A DNA stretch of 64,000 bases from Eriocheir sinensis (Eukaryota; Arthropoda; Malacostraca; Decapoda; Varunidae). Numbering within the stretch: position 1 is the first letter of the stretch; each line of letters begins with the position of its first letter. The notes below the pieces were generated by a model. It was not told where the DNA came from. It worked only from the letters and a program-made list of their open reading frames with translations, and searched no databases. The position numbers were made by a program, and so were the translations under genes. Location: assembly GCF_024679095.1 (NCBI RefSeq), contig NC_066552.1, positions 13,811,423 through 13,875,422 on the forward strand. Direction: 5' to 3'. Positions 1 to 11,440 of the stretch are shown here, in pieces.

Positions 1-373
1 AACGCTGGGCCATGTTAGTGAAGGGAACAAAACCAACAAACAGATAAATACACATACATAAAAAGGAAAAAATATTACACACAAAAAGAAGGAAGGAAGG
101 ATGGGAAAAAAAATCAAGGTGAGGGTCATTTTAAATTTACACTCACTGCTATGATGCAATTTTGGTGGGAGGGGGGAATTTTTTTATATATATTCTTCCT
201 TTGCTGCAAATATAGCATTGTGAGGACATTTTGGCAATTCAGTGTTGTTAGAGGAAGAGGAGGAGGAGGAGGAGGAGGATGGTGAGGAAGAGCAAGGAGG
301 AGGAGGAGGAGGAAGATTGGAGACGTAGAGAGAAAGAGAGAGAGAGAAAGGAAGAGAGAGGGAGACAGAGACA

Positions 374-443
<70 letters not shown>

Positions 444-795
444 AAAAAGGGAGGCAAGAAATCATATCAAGTGAGTGAGTGTGCGAAAGAAAGTGAGAGA
501 GTGAGAGAGAGAGAGAGAGAGAGTCAACCAACCTTTCCTCGGACGCCACCAATCCTCAAAGTAACCTTTAGTTGTTGTTGTTGTTGTTGTTGTTGATGTA
601 GTTGTTGTTGTTGATGTTGGAGGGGGGGAGGGAGGCACGGAGGGAGGGAGGAAAAGAGGGGACGGAGGAGGAGGAGGAGGAAAGAGATGGAGAAAAAAAA
701 GAAATGGAGGAGGAGGAGGAGGAGGAGGAGGAGGAATAAGAGCGTTAGTTATGGCTGTTAGCAAAGACTCCTGGCGCCCCAAATTAACACACACA

Positions 796-829
<34 letters not shown>

Positions 830-880
830 TATCCCCCCCCACCACCCACCCAACAGGAGTCAATAGTTTCAGCTTTAAAA
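1..880. repeat. Purine-rich microsatellite block
   Basis: No gene is seen. The stretch has a GGA-rich run (about 250-315), a long (GA)n run (about 379-439), a second GA run near 505-522, (GTT)n near 573-620, more GGA near 665-735 and a (CA)n run near 787-828. Open frames through it give only low-complexity Ser/Leu or Arg/Glu strings and are not credible genes. Confidence 0.85.
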
Positions 881-905
881 TTCAGCATCGCACATTAGAA
901 TCAGA

Positions 906-1046
906 ACCCGACAAACTCATAAAGGGGGGCATCGTGTAAGCTTGAGTGCAGGAACCGACTATCTTATTAAGGGGGGCATCTTGTAAGCTTGAGTGCAGGA
1001 CCTGACAATCTCATTAAGGGGGGCATCTTGTTAGCTTGAGTGCAGG
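906..1046. repeat. 48-bp tandem repeat, three copies
   Basis: A unit containing GGGGGGCATCTTGTAAGC followed by TTGAGTGCAGGA occurs three times with a spacing of about 48 bp. It is followed to about 1600 by four diverged copies of a roughly 125-bp unit built around 'acagtagccataggaggga' and 'gaggaaaggaaggaaaggt'. No coding potential is seen. Confidence 0.7.
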
Positions 1047-1979
1047 ACCATCAAGCCTGTATCCTGGTTTAGTGAGGTCAAGTAAGGTCTTGTGGGGGGT
1101 ACAGTAGCCATAGGAGGGAACGCTTGCTTTGTTTGCATTGTGAGAAGAGGAAAGGGAAGGAAAGAAAGGTTAGAAGAGGTGAAAAAATTCTTATAAACTC
1201 AAGTCTGATTTGGTTTGATGGGGTTAAGTTAGGTGTGGTTGGGGGGGTACAGCAGCCATAGGAGGGAATGCTTGCTCTGTTTAAACTGTGGTGAGGAAGT
1301 GAAGGGAAGGAAAGGTCAGGTCAGAAGCAGTGAAAGACTCCTTACAAACTCTTGCTTAATGTTGTGTATGTGAGAGATTCAGTTAGAAGGACGGGGGACT
1401 CTTTGCTCTGTTTACACTGTGAGAAGAGGAAAAGGAAGGTACAAAGGAAGGAAAAAAAAAGGTGATATACAAAGGTCAGATACAAGGAAGTAGACAGTGA
1501 TAGGAGGGGAGTCTTGCTTTCTTTACACTGTATGGGAGAGGAAAAGGAAGGTACATGGCAAGGAAGGAAATGTCAGATAGAGGCTGCAGATTAAGTTATG
1601 TTTAGTTAGTTACAGTGTGTTTGGGGGCAGGAGGGAGAGAGAGAGAGGAAGGAAAGTGACAATTGTAGGTGACGGAACACTCATGCGCAGTTTTTCACAT
1701 TTAAAGCTCGTGGACGAAGGAAGGAAGGGAGGAAGGAAGGAAAACAAAGTAGGAACGATGGAAGGAAGGGAAAATAGGATGGAGAGGAAGGAAGAAGGAA
1801 GGAATGAAGGAAGGGAAATGACAGGGAGGTAAAAGGAAAAAGGGGGAAGGAAGGAAGGGCTTGAAGGTGGGGTGGATGAAGCAACAACCGTGCAAATATT
1901 GAAGAATTATAAAACAACAAATGAATGGACTTTGATTCAACTCTGACGTCCGTCCATCTTGGGTTTTAAGGGACCAAGG

Positions 1980-2530
1980 GGGAACAACTTTAGCGTCGGA
2001 CATCAACATCTTCGTATGAAAACTCCAACGATGTGAAAATGAGGAATTGGCGAGTCTTTGTAAACTTGAAAATGTACTGAAGAAACAACTTAAGGTATTT
2101 TGGAAAGGTTTTAATGGCAAAAATAATATTGACTTAATTTTGCGGACATCAACATCTGAGGATTGGCGAGTCTTTGTAAACTTGAAAATGTACTGAAGAA
2201 ACAACTTAAGGTATTTTGGAAAGGTTTTAATGGCAAAAATAATATTGACTTAATTTTGCGGACATCAACATCTTCGTATGAAAACTCCAACGATGTGAAA
2301 ATGAGGAATTGGCGAGTCTTTGTAAACTTGAAAATGTACTAAAAAACAACTTAAGGTATTTTGCATAGACCTTAATGGCAAAAATAAACAGTAATAAGAG
2401 ACTGACTTGGTTTCGTCTTCGTATAAAAAATTCAGATGATACAAAAAAAGAAAGATTTGGCGAGTCTTCGGAAAGTTCTAACTCATAAAAAAAACTTCCA
2501 GGTAATTTTTCAAAGTCCTTAAAATGCAAA
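1980..2530. repeat. Diverged tandem repeat, about 115-145 bp unit
   Basis: Three to four copies of a unit with 'ggacatcaacatcttcgta', 'ggcgagtctttgtaaactt' and 'ggcaaaaataatattgac' lie head to tail. One copy is internally deleted. From 2530 to about 2980 the sequence is A-rich and I see nothing else in it. Confidence 0.7.
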
Positions 2531-3067
2531 TAATGTAGACTAATTGAAGATTCTGGGGTATTTAAAGCAATGGTAGAGGATGTTGGCTATAGGCTATCAG
2601 GAGGTTCTGGGGTACTTATAACACTGGAGGAGGAGGTTGATTGGATGTTATTGAAGGTCTTAGTAATTTGGGAAGGTCATAGCAGCGGCGAAAGCTAAAA
2701 TAAGGAAGCAAAAATAGGGGACAGGCAAAAACTTAACTCAAAAACACTCAAAAAAATGCAGGAAGAAGAAACGAAGGAGAGGAAAGGAAGCAAAATAAGT
2801 CAACATACAAAAAAAAAAAACATAAGAGGAAAGAACAAAACAAGCAGGATACAAAGAAGAAACCAAAAACAAAAACAACAAAGAAAAAAATAAAACAAAA
2901 GCTACAATTTAAACGCTAAAAAAACAAGCTGCAGGAAGAGGAGAGCAAAAGAAGCAAAACAAAAGGTCATCAAAATAATCCTTGAGTCAGGCAAAACGTG
3001 AGAGACTTAGTGGTGTACCTTGGGTCCCCTTGCTATGGATATGCTTGAGGACTGAAGGGTGGAGCCA

Positions 3068-3614
3068 CATCCATGGGCAGAGTGTGTGTGTGTGTGTGTG
3101 TGTGGGTGTGTGGGTGTGGGTGTGTGTGTGTGTGAGAGAGAGAGAGGGGGGAAGGAGGAGAGAGGAGAGGGAGAGGGAGAGGAAGGAGGGAGTGGGAGGG
3201 GAAGGGGAAGGGAAGGGTAAAGAAAGGAAGGAAGGAAGGAAGGAAAGGAAAGGAAGGGAAGGGAAGGGAAGGAAGGGAAAAGAAAGGAGGGGGAAAGAAA
3301 GGAAGGAAGGAAGGAAGGAAGGAAGGAAGGAAGGAAGGAAGGAAGGAAGGAAGGAAGGAAGGAAGGAAGGAAGGGAAAAGAAAGGAAGGGAAAAGAAAGG
3401 AAGGGGAAAGAAAGGAAGGAAGGAAGGAAGGGAAGGGAAGGGAAAAGAAAGGAAGGGGAAAGAAAGGAAGGAAGGAAGGAAGGGAGGAGGGAAGGGAAGG
3501 GAAGGGAAAAGAAAGGAAGGGGAAAGGAAGGAAGGAAAAAAAGGAAGGAAGGAAGGGAAAAATGAAGAAAAACGAAGGTGTGTATGTGTGTGTAAGTATG
3601 TGTGTGTGTGTGTA

Positions 3615-3651
<37 letters not shown>

Positions 3652-3660
3652 ATACGTCAA
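3068..3660. repeat. Compound (GT)n / (GGAA)n / (GT)n microsatellite
   Basis: A (GT)n run (about 3081-3133) is followed by about 400 bp of almost pure GGAA/GGGAA purine repeat (to about 3560), then a second (GT)n run (about 3599-3650). Purines sit almost entirely on the plus strand. Open frames across it are low-complexity artefacts. Confidence 0.9.
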
Positions 3661-3885
3661 GCGAATGGGCAGTCATGCAATCGGCGACAGCATTCGTTGA
3701 GGGGGCAGCGCGTGGTGGAGGTGGTGGTGGAGGAGGTGGAGGAGGAGGCAGAATAAGGGCAAGGGTTATAGTAAGTCATCGATGAATGGGCAATGTTAAG
3801 CTAACGTGCATCCATCTACTAGGCTACAGACACCCTCACTAGACACACCAGGCAGGGCTCTTCAAGGCACAGGTCACGTCTCTTA

Positions 3886-4107
3886 GGGTCGTATTTTAAA
3901 ACATTTCGTCGCCCAAGTTCACATATTTGACATGGCTTTCGTAGGAGCTGTAGGCCTTTCCAGGGGTAGTTTTATGACCCTGGTGGTAGTTTGAGCCTTC
4001 TTCTGTGCCATGAACCTTAAAAAACACTCATGAAAACCAGATTGATCCCCTCTTTGACCTTTAGAAATAGTTGATGTGAGAAGCGATGGTGTCTTAAAAT
4101 ACGACCC
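3886..4107. mobile_element. PIF/Harbinger-like MITE, complete copy
   Basis: The 222-bp segment begins GGGTCGTATTTTAA and ends with its inverted complement TTAAAATACGACCC, flanked on both sides by TTA, a 3-bp target duplication of the kind made by PIF/Harbinger transposons. There is no ORF, so it is non-autonomous. Diverged relatives sharing internal motifs such as 'tagttttatgaccctggtgg' lie near 16110, 27570, 40548, 45050 and 45690. Superfamily assignment is an inference from the ends. Confidence 0.65.
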
Positions 4108-4302
4108 TTAGCTTGTAAACACTGGCTTATATGGGGTTAACTAGAGCCTTGGAATAAGAGCATGTGTGACTGGGTGTTAACAGGGATAGATAACAGAGGA
4201 TAGAGTATAGGGAAAAAGGAATGGTAGGAATGGAAATTTAGATAGTAGAGGTGAAGGAAAGGATACGAAGGAAGGAAGGAGAGTAAGAGTCGGGAAAGTT
4301 GG

Positions 4303-4562
4303 AAAGATTTGTTTAGTGGGCGCAACATCTGTGGTCATATGCCGGAGAGAGACAGAAGGGGAAGGAATTATAGGAAAAGAGAACAGATCCCAGGAGACGG
4401 GACACAACCCCCGATTAATACCTGGTACCCATTCACTGCTGGGTGGACAGGGGCATAGGGTATCGGAAAAGCCGCCCAAATTTTTCCACTCTGCCCAGGA
4501 ATTGAACCCGGGCTCTCTCGGTTGTGAGGCAAGTGTGCTAACCACTGCACCACAAAGCCCCC
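4303..4562 (-). mobile_element. tRNA-derived SINE
   Basis: On the minus strand, 4562 to about 4489 reads like a tRNA: an A-box-like segment (GTGCAGTGGTTAGCAC), an anticodon-loop-like TTGCCTCACAACC and a B box GGGTTCAATTCC. This is the internal Pol III promoter typical of tRNA SINEs, with most resemblance to tRNA-Val. A non-tRNA body follows, ending near the 'gatgttgcgcccactaaac' segment around 4310-4330. The acceptor stem is not paired, so it is not a functional tRNA gene. Confidence 0.7.
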
Positions 4563-4589
4563 AATAAAAGACAGGAAGGAAAAGGGAAA

Positions 4590-4890
4590 GAATGAGTTAG
4601 AGGGCATGGGAGGCACACAGCTCTATGTACTAAGGCTTTTAATGGGTTGTGAAGGTAATGCTTAAAGGGCTTCAGGAAGGAAAAGAAGGGAAAGAAGGAG
4701 TTTGAGGGCATGGGAGGCACACAGCTCTATGTACTAAGGCTTTTAATGGGTTGTGAAGGTAATGCTTAAAAGGCTTCAGGAAGGAAAAGAAGGGAAAGAA
4801 GGAGTTTGAGGGCATGGAAGGCACACAGCTCTATACACAAAGGCTTCTAATGGGTTGTGAAGGTAATGCTTAAAGGGCTTCAGGAAGGGA
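4590..4890. repeat. 105-bp tandem repeat, three copies
   Basis: Three near-identical units containing 'gagggcatgggaggcacac' and 'taatgggttgtgaaggtaa' start near 4593, 4698 and 4802. From 4890 to 5834 I see only AT-rich sequence without a gene. Confidence 0.8.
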
Positions 4891-5834
4891 GGGAGGCTTG
4901 AAGAACACTGCCCAGGGTGACCACTACTTGTACACATGCCGAGGAAGTGAAGTCTGGGCCCAGTGATTAATATTTCTCCTTTTTTTACAGTAAAGGAAAC
5001 AGCTCAAGGGGGTATAAAATTAATAAAATGAAAAAAAACACCCATTAGCACTACTCCTAGGAAAAGAAGTAGAGTGGCCAAATGAGAGGTCAGTTTTGGA
5101 TGGAGATGGAGTTTGTTATGGCGACTTTTGCATTGAAATACCAACATGATACAAGGCTTTCTTTTGACCCTTTTTGAATGTGATGCTTATGGGTAAATCT
5201 GCTTATGTACAAGGCCAAGATATTTTAGGGAAGATGTTCGCTGTTACTTATTTTTATTACTGCAAGAATAGGAATTTAGGAGTGAATTTCCGACCCAATA
5301 AATGAGATATAGTTCAGGGATGAATTTTATGGTAATTTAAGCTCATTACCGCACTGATAGGAATAAATATGATTGAAATACTGACCAAATAAATTACCAA
5401 TATATTTCAGGGAAGAATTTTACTGTAATTTAGTTTTATACGGCAATGATACAAACAATTATAGGAGTTTAAATACTGTCCCAAGCTTCCTCCTCGGCAC
5501 TTGAGACACCTCCGTACAGTCAAAGACAAAAGTCGAAACTGTAAACTCGGGAAAATCACACACAAAAAAATAATGACCCACAGAACTTGACATCAAACAG
5601 GGAAATCAAATAACTTCACAAAATCCTCGTAATCATCAGACATTAAGAAAAAAAACATTTATCTTTGACTGTATTCATAATATTATACGTTTAGGAATAC
5701 ACGCTTTAAATCACCACATGACCTCCCGAGTGATGCGTCAACACCATGGTTATAACACAGGGACTCCAAAGCAGGTTATCACACTAGCCTAAGGTGAGAA
5801 CACATCAGAGGGGAAGCAGTGCCCTATACACTCC

Positions 5835-6082
5835 TTAACCCGTCCACTGCAATTGGCACGGATTTCGCCTTCACTGGTAGCCTGATAACATATACTCCTA
5901 GGTCTTTCTCTGCCTCTGTGGTGGATAGTGGAGTGTTTCCCATGTGGCATTGGTGTGCTGGATATCCTCTCCCAAGGTGCAGGACTTTACATTTTTTTCA
6001 TTGAATTGTAGAAGCCACTTTTTGTTCCATTCCTGTAGCTTGGTGAAGTCTTCTGGTTGGAAATCCACAGTTAAGGTGTTAA
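5835..6082 (-). mobile_element. TTAA-flanked short element carrying a reverse-transcriptase fragment (copy 1)
   Basis: This copy runs from TTAA to TTAA, with related inverted ends (CCCGTCCACTG on one side, the complement of CACCTTAACTGTG on the other). Read on the minus strand it encodes a section of non-LTR reverse transcriptase (…[16 protein letters not shown]). It faces copy 2 at 6165-6413, so the two form a large inverted repeat. Its right end is slightly mutated. TTAA target sites are typical of piggyBac-type transposons; that affiliation is inferred. Confidence 0.6.
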
Positions 6083-6164
6083 TTACTCAACGTGAAGCTA
6101 GATTTGCACTCATTGGATCAGCTGCCCACAGAATCCCAGCACCAGAGAAGCGATTCTCATTCTG

Positions 6165-6413
6165 TTAAGCCCTTGACTGCGGATTTCCTACAAGAAGACC
6201 TCACCAAGCTACAGGAATGCATCAAAAAGTGGCTGCTACAATTCAGTGAAGAAAAATGTAAAGTCCTGCACCTTGGGAGGGGACACCCATCATACCAATA
6301 CCACATGGGAGACACTCCACTACCCACCACAGTGGCAGAGAAAGACCTGGGAGGATATGTTACCAGGCTACCAGTGAAGGCCAAATCTGTGCCAATCACA
6401 GCGGACGGGTTAA
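6165..6413 (+). mobile_element. TTAA-flanked short element carrying a reverse-transcriptase fragment (copy 2)
   Basis: This 249-bp copy starts TTAAGCCCTTGACTGCGG and ends CAGCGGACGGGTTAA. Inside, one frame reads through the phrases LQECIKKWLLQFSEEKCKV and EKDLGGYV, which resemble the region after the catalytic core in CR1/Jockey-type non-LTR reverse transcriptases. The copy is not autonomous. It is about 80 bp from copy 1, in the opposite direction. Confidence 0.6.
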
Positions 6414-7344
6414 CTAAGAAAGGAGCGAGTGCCTTGATGTGTTGTCACCTTAGCCGGATTAGATTTTAGTATGCCTAGAAGCCTTGCTATCCACTATACA
6501 CTGACGCTACAGGGATAGATCAGGGATGGAACGCTAGTCACTTCCGTCCCTCACTTCACTAGGAGAGGTTTTCTGAGCCCTGTCGCTAGTTTGTGTCACC
6601 TAAAATTTGCTAGTATAAAAATGTTTCCGCTGAAATGTAAATAAAAATAGAATAGTTTGACCTTTTCTAAGCTAAAAATTGTGGTGTAAAATTATTTCTG
6701 CTTAAATTTAGATGACAATAGATTGGTTTGATTTTTTCTAAGCTAAAAATTAGTGGTAGAAAAATATTTCCCACTTAAACTTAGGTAATAATAGATTGGC
6801 TTGACCTTTTCTAATCTAAAAATTGCTGGTATAAAATTATTTCCCGCTTAAACTTAACATCCAAATACTTATAGAATAGCGAGACTTTCTAAACTAAACT
6901 GCCTTGACATATAAAATTATCAAGACGTATTCTAAGCACATAAAATTATCAGGACGTATATTTTAATTAGGAAGCTGCAAAAAAAATGTTAGTCTTTAGT
7001 TCATATATATAATTAGAGATGAGTTAGAAGACTGCCCAAAATAAATAATGAAGATCGCTTACTATTTCTACAACTTATGATATCTAGAAATTAATTAAGG
7101 GTAGCGAAAGAGGTTTAAACAGCCCCAACGATGCTATGGTAAGCCTCGACATCAACAGGGAAAGTAAGAACAACAATAACAACAACAACAACATCTAGGT
7201 CGGGCCTCTAGAATGGGTGCGTTTGCCTCCTCATTCTCGGTCAGCGCTCGAGAATGGGAACGGAAATAAGTACGATAACAGACGAACTAACGAACTAACT
7301 GAAGCTGAGACAACATGCCGATCCTCATGCGCCATGCTGGATGT

Positions 7345-7376
<32 letters not shown>

Positions 7377-7787
7377 GGAGGAAGAGGAGGAAGGAGGTAC
7401 ACACATTACGAAGATAGAAAAAAAATATTGCAAAATTTTTACTGTTTTTGAGAATGTGGTTTTAGTAAGGTGGTGATAGTGGTGGTGGTGGTGGTGGTGA
7501 TAGTGGTGGTGATGGTGGTGATGGTGGTGGTGGTGATGGTGGTGATGGTGGTGATGGTGGTGATGAAACTGCATGAAATAATTTTTTTGGTGTATAGTGA
7601 AATGCATAATGTGTGTTTGTATGTGTATATATGTATGTGTATGTGTGTTTATGTATACCAATGAATACTGTAAGGAAATTAGTCCAATATACATGAAGAA
7701 GACTTAATCCTACACAGGCATCACTTCCATAGCCAGCACTACCCGGTTATAGAAGGGATCGCCAATATAAGGGATCTAATACTACTG
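6414..7787. other. Intergenic, AT-rich, with microsatellites
   Basis: About 6600-6860 holds three diverged copies of a roughly 85-bp unit around 'ttctaagctaaaaattgtgg'. A GGA-rich run (about 7348-7395) and a (GGT)n/(GAT)n run (about 7470-7563) follow. The poly-His or poly-Val open frames through them are microsatellite artefacts. No gene is seen. Confidence 0.7.
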
Positions 7788-7979
7788 CAGTTGTCCCTCA
7801 AACAGTACGGTTTTCCAATAGTTCGGTTTCGGCTTTATATGGATTGTCATACAAGATCTTTTTGGATTTTTAAATTTCCTGCTCGTCGGGAAATTTAAAA
7901 ATCCGAAAAAATCTTCTTAGAAAATCCACATAAACCCAAAACCGAACTATTGAAAACTGTACTATTTGAGGGACGACTG
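7788..7979. mobile_element. Tc1/mariner-like foldback MITE
   Basis: The 192-bp segment is nearly one perfect hairpin. Arms of about 95 bp pair around a short loop at 7888-7893. The termini are CAGTTGTCCCTC and GAGGGACGACTG, with TA on the right and TG on the left, consistent with a decayed TA target duplication. Long arms and CAGT ends suggest a mariner-type MITE; there is no ORF. Confidence 0.6.
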
Positions 7980-8269
7980 TACTGCTAAAAGGCTTCAATC
8001 TACAGGATCAGAAGGAAAGGAAAGCAAGAATCAAATCCCATATGGAGGAGGAGGAAGGGATCGAGAAAGTGATGACCCAAAAATAAAGGATCACTGCAAG
8101 GCGCTTCAGTATGTCAGAGAAATCAGAGAGGATCAGTGAATAGGATCAAAGAGGGAGAAAAAGGCATTGCTTGTTTACGGAAAGAAATCAAGCCATTGCT
8201 AAAAAATCATAGAAGTTCAGTAAATAGGATCAAGAAAGTGGTGTCATAAGGTTCAGTCAAAGGGTTCAA

Positions 8270-8850
8270 AGAGGCATAAAAGGAATTGGGTGTTCAGAGG
8301 AGGAGGATCAAGCACCCCTTCAATATAATAAAAGCTACAAACATTCATATAATAGGATCAAAGAGGAATAAAAGGCAATGCTTGTATGGAATTGATGGAA
8401 AGAGGATCAAAGCTTCAGGCAAAAGGATCGAAGAGGATTAAGAGGAATTGGGTGTTCAGAGGAGGAGGATCAAGCACCCCTTCAATATAATAAAAGCTAC
8501 AAACATTCATATAATAGGATCGAAGAGGAATAAAAGGCATTGTTTGTATGGAATTGATAGAAATAGGATCAAAGCTTCAGACAAAAGGATCGAAGAGGAT
8601 TAAGAGGAATTGGGTGTTCAGAGGAGGAGGATCAAGCACCCCTACAATATAATCAAATCTACAAACATTCATATAATAGGATCGAAGAGGAAATAATAAA
8701 AGGAATCACTTGTATGGAATTGATGGAAAGAGGATCAAAGAGGAAATAAAAGGAATTGGGTGGTCAGAGGAGGAGGATCAAGCACCCCTGCAATAGGATA
8801 AAAACCAGAAACGTTCATATAACAGGATCAAAAAGGAATAAAAGGAATCG
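8270..8850. repeat. Tandem repeat, about 150-160 bp unit
   Basis: The phrase 'aggaggaggatcaagcaccc' recurs at about 8301, 8461, 8621 and 8770. Between copies lie 'aataggatcgaagaggaata' and 'tatggaattgatggaaag'. At least four units are present, all diverged. No gene is seen between 7980 and 9070. Confidence 0.75.
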
Positions 8851-9084
8851 CATGTGTGAGGGAAGAGAACCAAGTGAGTGGTGTCATGTGTCAAGGGAAT
8901 CCAGGAGTGTTTCAAGGCATTCAAACCCTCTACTTGCGACAGGCGGAAAGATACTCGAATCCATCCTCAGGTTATCTATGCTTCAGGACCTGTTAGCCAG
9001 TTTGTACGCACCACCCAATTAGTACTCGAACAGGAAAATAAAAATAAATTAATGAAAAAATATTGATTGGTTATTAGACTTTAT

Positions 9085-10310
9085 ATTGATGAAAAAGTTA
9101 ACTCTTGCATTATTTTCCTGGACAAACCTTACATTCAGAAGCAAAATATTAAAGACTAAATACTGACTTAAAATTTACGTTGATATAAAAAACGAAATAA
9201 AAACTGATTACGTATTGAACTTTATATTGAAAAAAGTTAACTCTTGCATTATTTTCCTGGACAAACTTCACATTCAAGACGCAAACTATTAAAGTAAAGA
9301 CTAAATATTGACTTAAAATTTACGTTGATATAAAAGAAGAAATAAAAACTGATTACGTATTGAACTTTATATTGAAAAAAGTTAACTCTTGCATTATTTT
9401 CCTGGACAAACTTTACATTCAGAAGCAAACTATTAAAGTAAAGACTAAATGTTGACTTAAAATTTCCGTTGGTATAAAAGAAAAAAGAAAAACTGATTAC
9501 GTATTGAACTTTATATTGAAAAAAGTTAACTCTTGCATTATTTTCCTGGACAAACTTTACATTCAGAAGCAAACTATTAAAGTAAAGACTAAATGTTGAC
9601 TTAAAATTTCCGTTGGTATAAAAGAAAAAAGAAAAACTGATTACGTATTGAACTTTATATTGAAAAAAGTTAACTCTTGCATTATTTTCCTGGACAAACT
9701 TTACATTCAGAAGCAAACTATTAAAGGAAAGACTAAATATTGACTTAAAATTTACATTGATATAAAAGAAGAAATAAAAACTGATTACGTATTGAACTTT
9801 ATATTGAAAAAAGTTAACTCTTGCATTATTTTCCTGGACAAACTTTACATTCAAGAAGCAAAATATTAAAGTAAAGACTAAATATTGACTTAAAATTTAC
9901 GTTGATATAAAAAACGAAATAAAAACTGATTACGTATTGAACTTTATATTGAAAAAAGTTTACTCTTGCATTATTTTCCTGGACAAACCTTACATTCAGA
10001 AGCAAACTATTAAAGTAAAGACTAAATACAGACTTAAAATTTACGTTGATATAAAAGAAGAAATAAAAACTGATTACGTATTGAACTTTATACTGAAAAA
10101 AGTTAATCCTGCCTTCTTTTTTCTTTCATGAGCAAACTTTAAATTTAAGAAGCAAGATATTAGTAAAAAAAAAGAAATCTTGACTTAAAATTTTACGATA
10201 ATATGAAAAACGAAATAAAAACTGATTACGTACTGAACTCTACATCAAAAAACAGTTCATTCCTGCCTTCTTTCTTCCCTCGGCAAACTTTAAATTTAAA
10301 ACACAAAACA
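9085..10310. repeat. 144-bp satellite-like tandem array, eight to nine copies
   Basis: A 144-bp AT-rich unit containing 'gttaactcttgcattattt', 'tcctggacaaactttacat' and 'aactgattacgtattgaac' is repeated head to tail. The inner copies are about 95-99 percent alike by eye, and copies at the right end (10,100 on) are more diverged. Because 144 is divisible by three, a 201-residue frame stays open on the minus strand (9249-9854). It simply repeats with the DNA unit and is not taken as a gene. Confidence 0.9.
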
Positions 10311-10895
10311 AAACAAAACAAAACTTAAAATTCGGGTTAACACAGATTTCGAGTTTACATTAATAGTCACATTATGGCACTAGCACGTCCAGCTGAAATT
10401 CACACCAAACCAAATTTTTTCCTTATACGAGCTATTTATTTTATATAGTTGGCGTGGTGCGTACAAACTAGCAAGCATGTCCCTAGTTGTATAAAGAACC
10501 AAAGAATCGTCCCTTGGTCACTAGGGAATAAGTCTGCAGAGTACCACATATGAGGGAGAGGGTCGGAGAGGAAGAGAAGGAAAGGGAGGGACAGAGAAGG
10601 AGAGATTGAGACATAGGAAGAGGGAGACAGGGAGGAAGGAGGAAAGGGAGAAAGACGAATGGAAAAAGGAAGAAAGAGAGAGAGAGAGAGGAAGAGAAGG
10701 AAAGAAGGAGAGAGAGAGAGACATTGAGAGACAGAGGGAGGGTTGCATGAGTACAAAATGGCAAACCTAACCAAACCAAACCTCATAACCAAGACAGACA
10801 GACAGACAAGAGTGAAGCCGACAACCGTCAGAGACCAACACAGACAGTCCCTTTGCTTCTTCTTCCTCCTCACTCACACCTCACAGCCTCACACA
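10311..10895. other. Intergenic sequence with a GA-rich stretch
   Basis: The stretch 10550-10740 is strongly purine-biased (GGAGAG-type). The rest is unique-looking and I see no gene in it. Confidence 0.6.
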
Positions 10896-10899
10896 GAAG

Positions 10900-11440
10900 G
10901 AGCGATACAGTGCTTTCCGACACCATACAGCCTGTCACAGAAGGGGCGATAGTGCTTTCCGACACCTTCCCTTCCCTCATGCCCTTTGCGGAAGAGTTCA
11001 CCCACCATGAAATAGGAATTTTTACCCTTTTCTTTCCTCTTCATTCACTTCCTTGCACCATAAAGCCTCAAACAGTAGGAGCGATGATGCTTTCCGACAC
11101 CTTCCCTTCCTTCATGCCCTTTGCGGAAGAGTTTACCCATCAAGAAATAGGAGTTTTTGACCCTTCTGTTTTCCCATTCAAATACTTCTCACACCATAAG
11201 CCTCTCGGAGAAGAAGTGATGCTGTGGTTGCCCGACACCTTCCCTTCCTTCATGCCCTTTGTGGAAGAGCTCACCCATCAAGAAATAGGAGTTTTTACCC
11301 TTCTTCTTTCCTCCTCAATCACTCCTTGCACCATAACCCTCTAGGAGAAGAAGTGATGCAGTGGTTGCCCGACACCTTCCCTTCCTTCACGCCCTTTACA
11401 GTAGGCTCACCCAACAAGCCAGTGACAGTGTATGTATGAC
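10900..11440. repeat. Tandem repeat, about 137-bp unit, four copies
   Basis: Units containing 'cgacaccttcccttccttca' and 'tgccctttgcggaagag' start near 10958, 11095, 11235 and 11369. A 163-residue frame (10853-11344) runs through and repeats the same peptide phrase (DTFPSFMPFAEEFTHQEIG), so it is read as repeat-driven rather than as a gene. Confidence 0.75.

Noticed and set aside
184..863. Ser/Leu and poly-Cys type open frames
   Set aside because: They are translations of (GA)n, (GGA)n and (GTT)n microsatellites.
4489..4562. Possible tRNA-Val gene
   Set aside because: A and B boxes are present but the acceptor stem does not pair and a SINE body follows.
9249..9854. 201-residue open frame on the minus strand
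   Set aside because: It is a product of the 144-bp satellite unit, whose length is divisible by three. Composition is that of AT-rich DNA.
10853..11344. 163-residue open frame on the plus strand
   Set aside because: It runs through four copies of a 137-bp tandem repeat and repeats the same peptide. It has no start context, no known domain and no splice structure.
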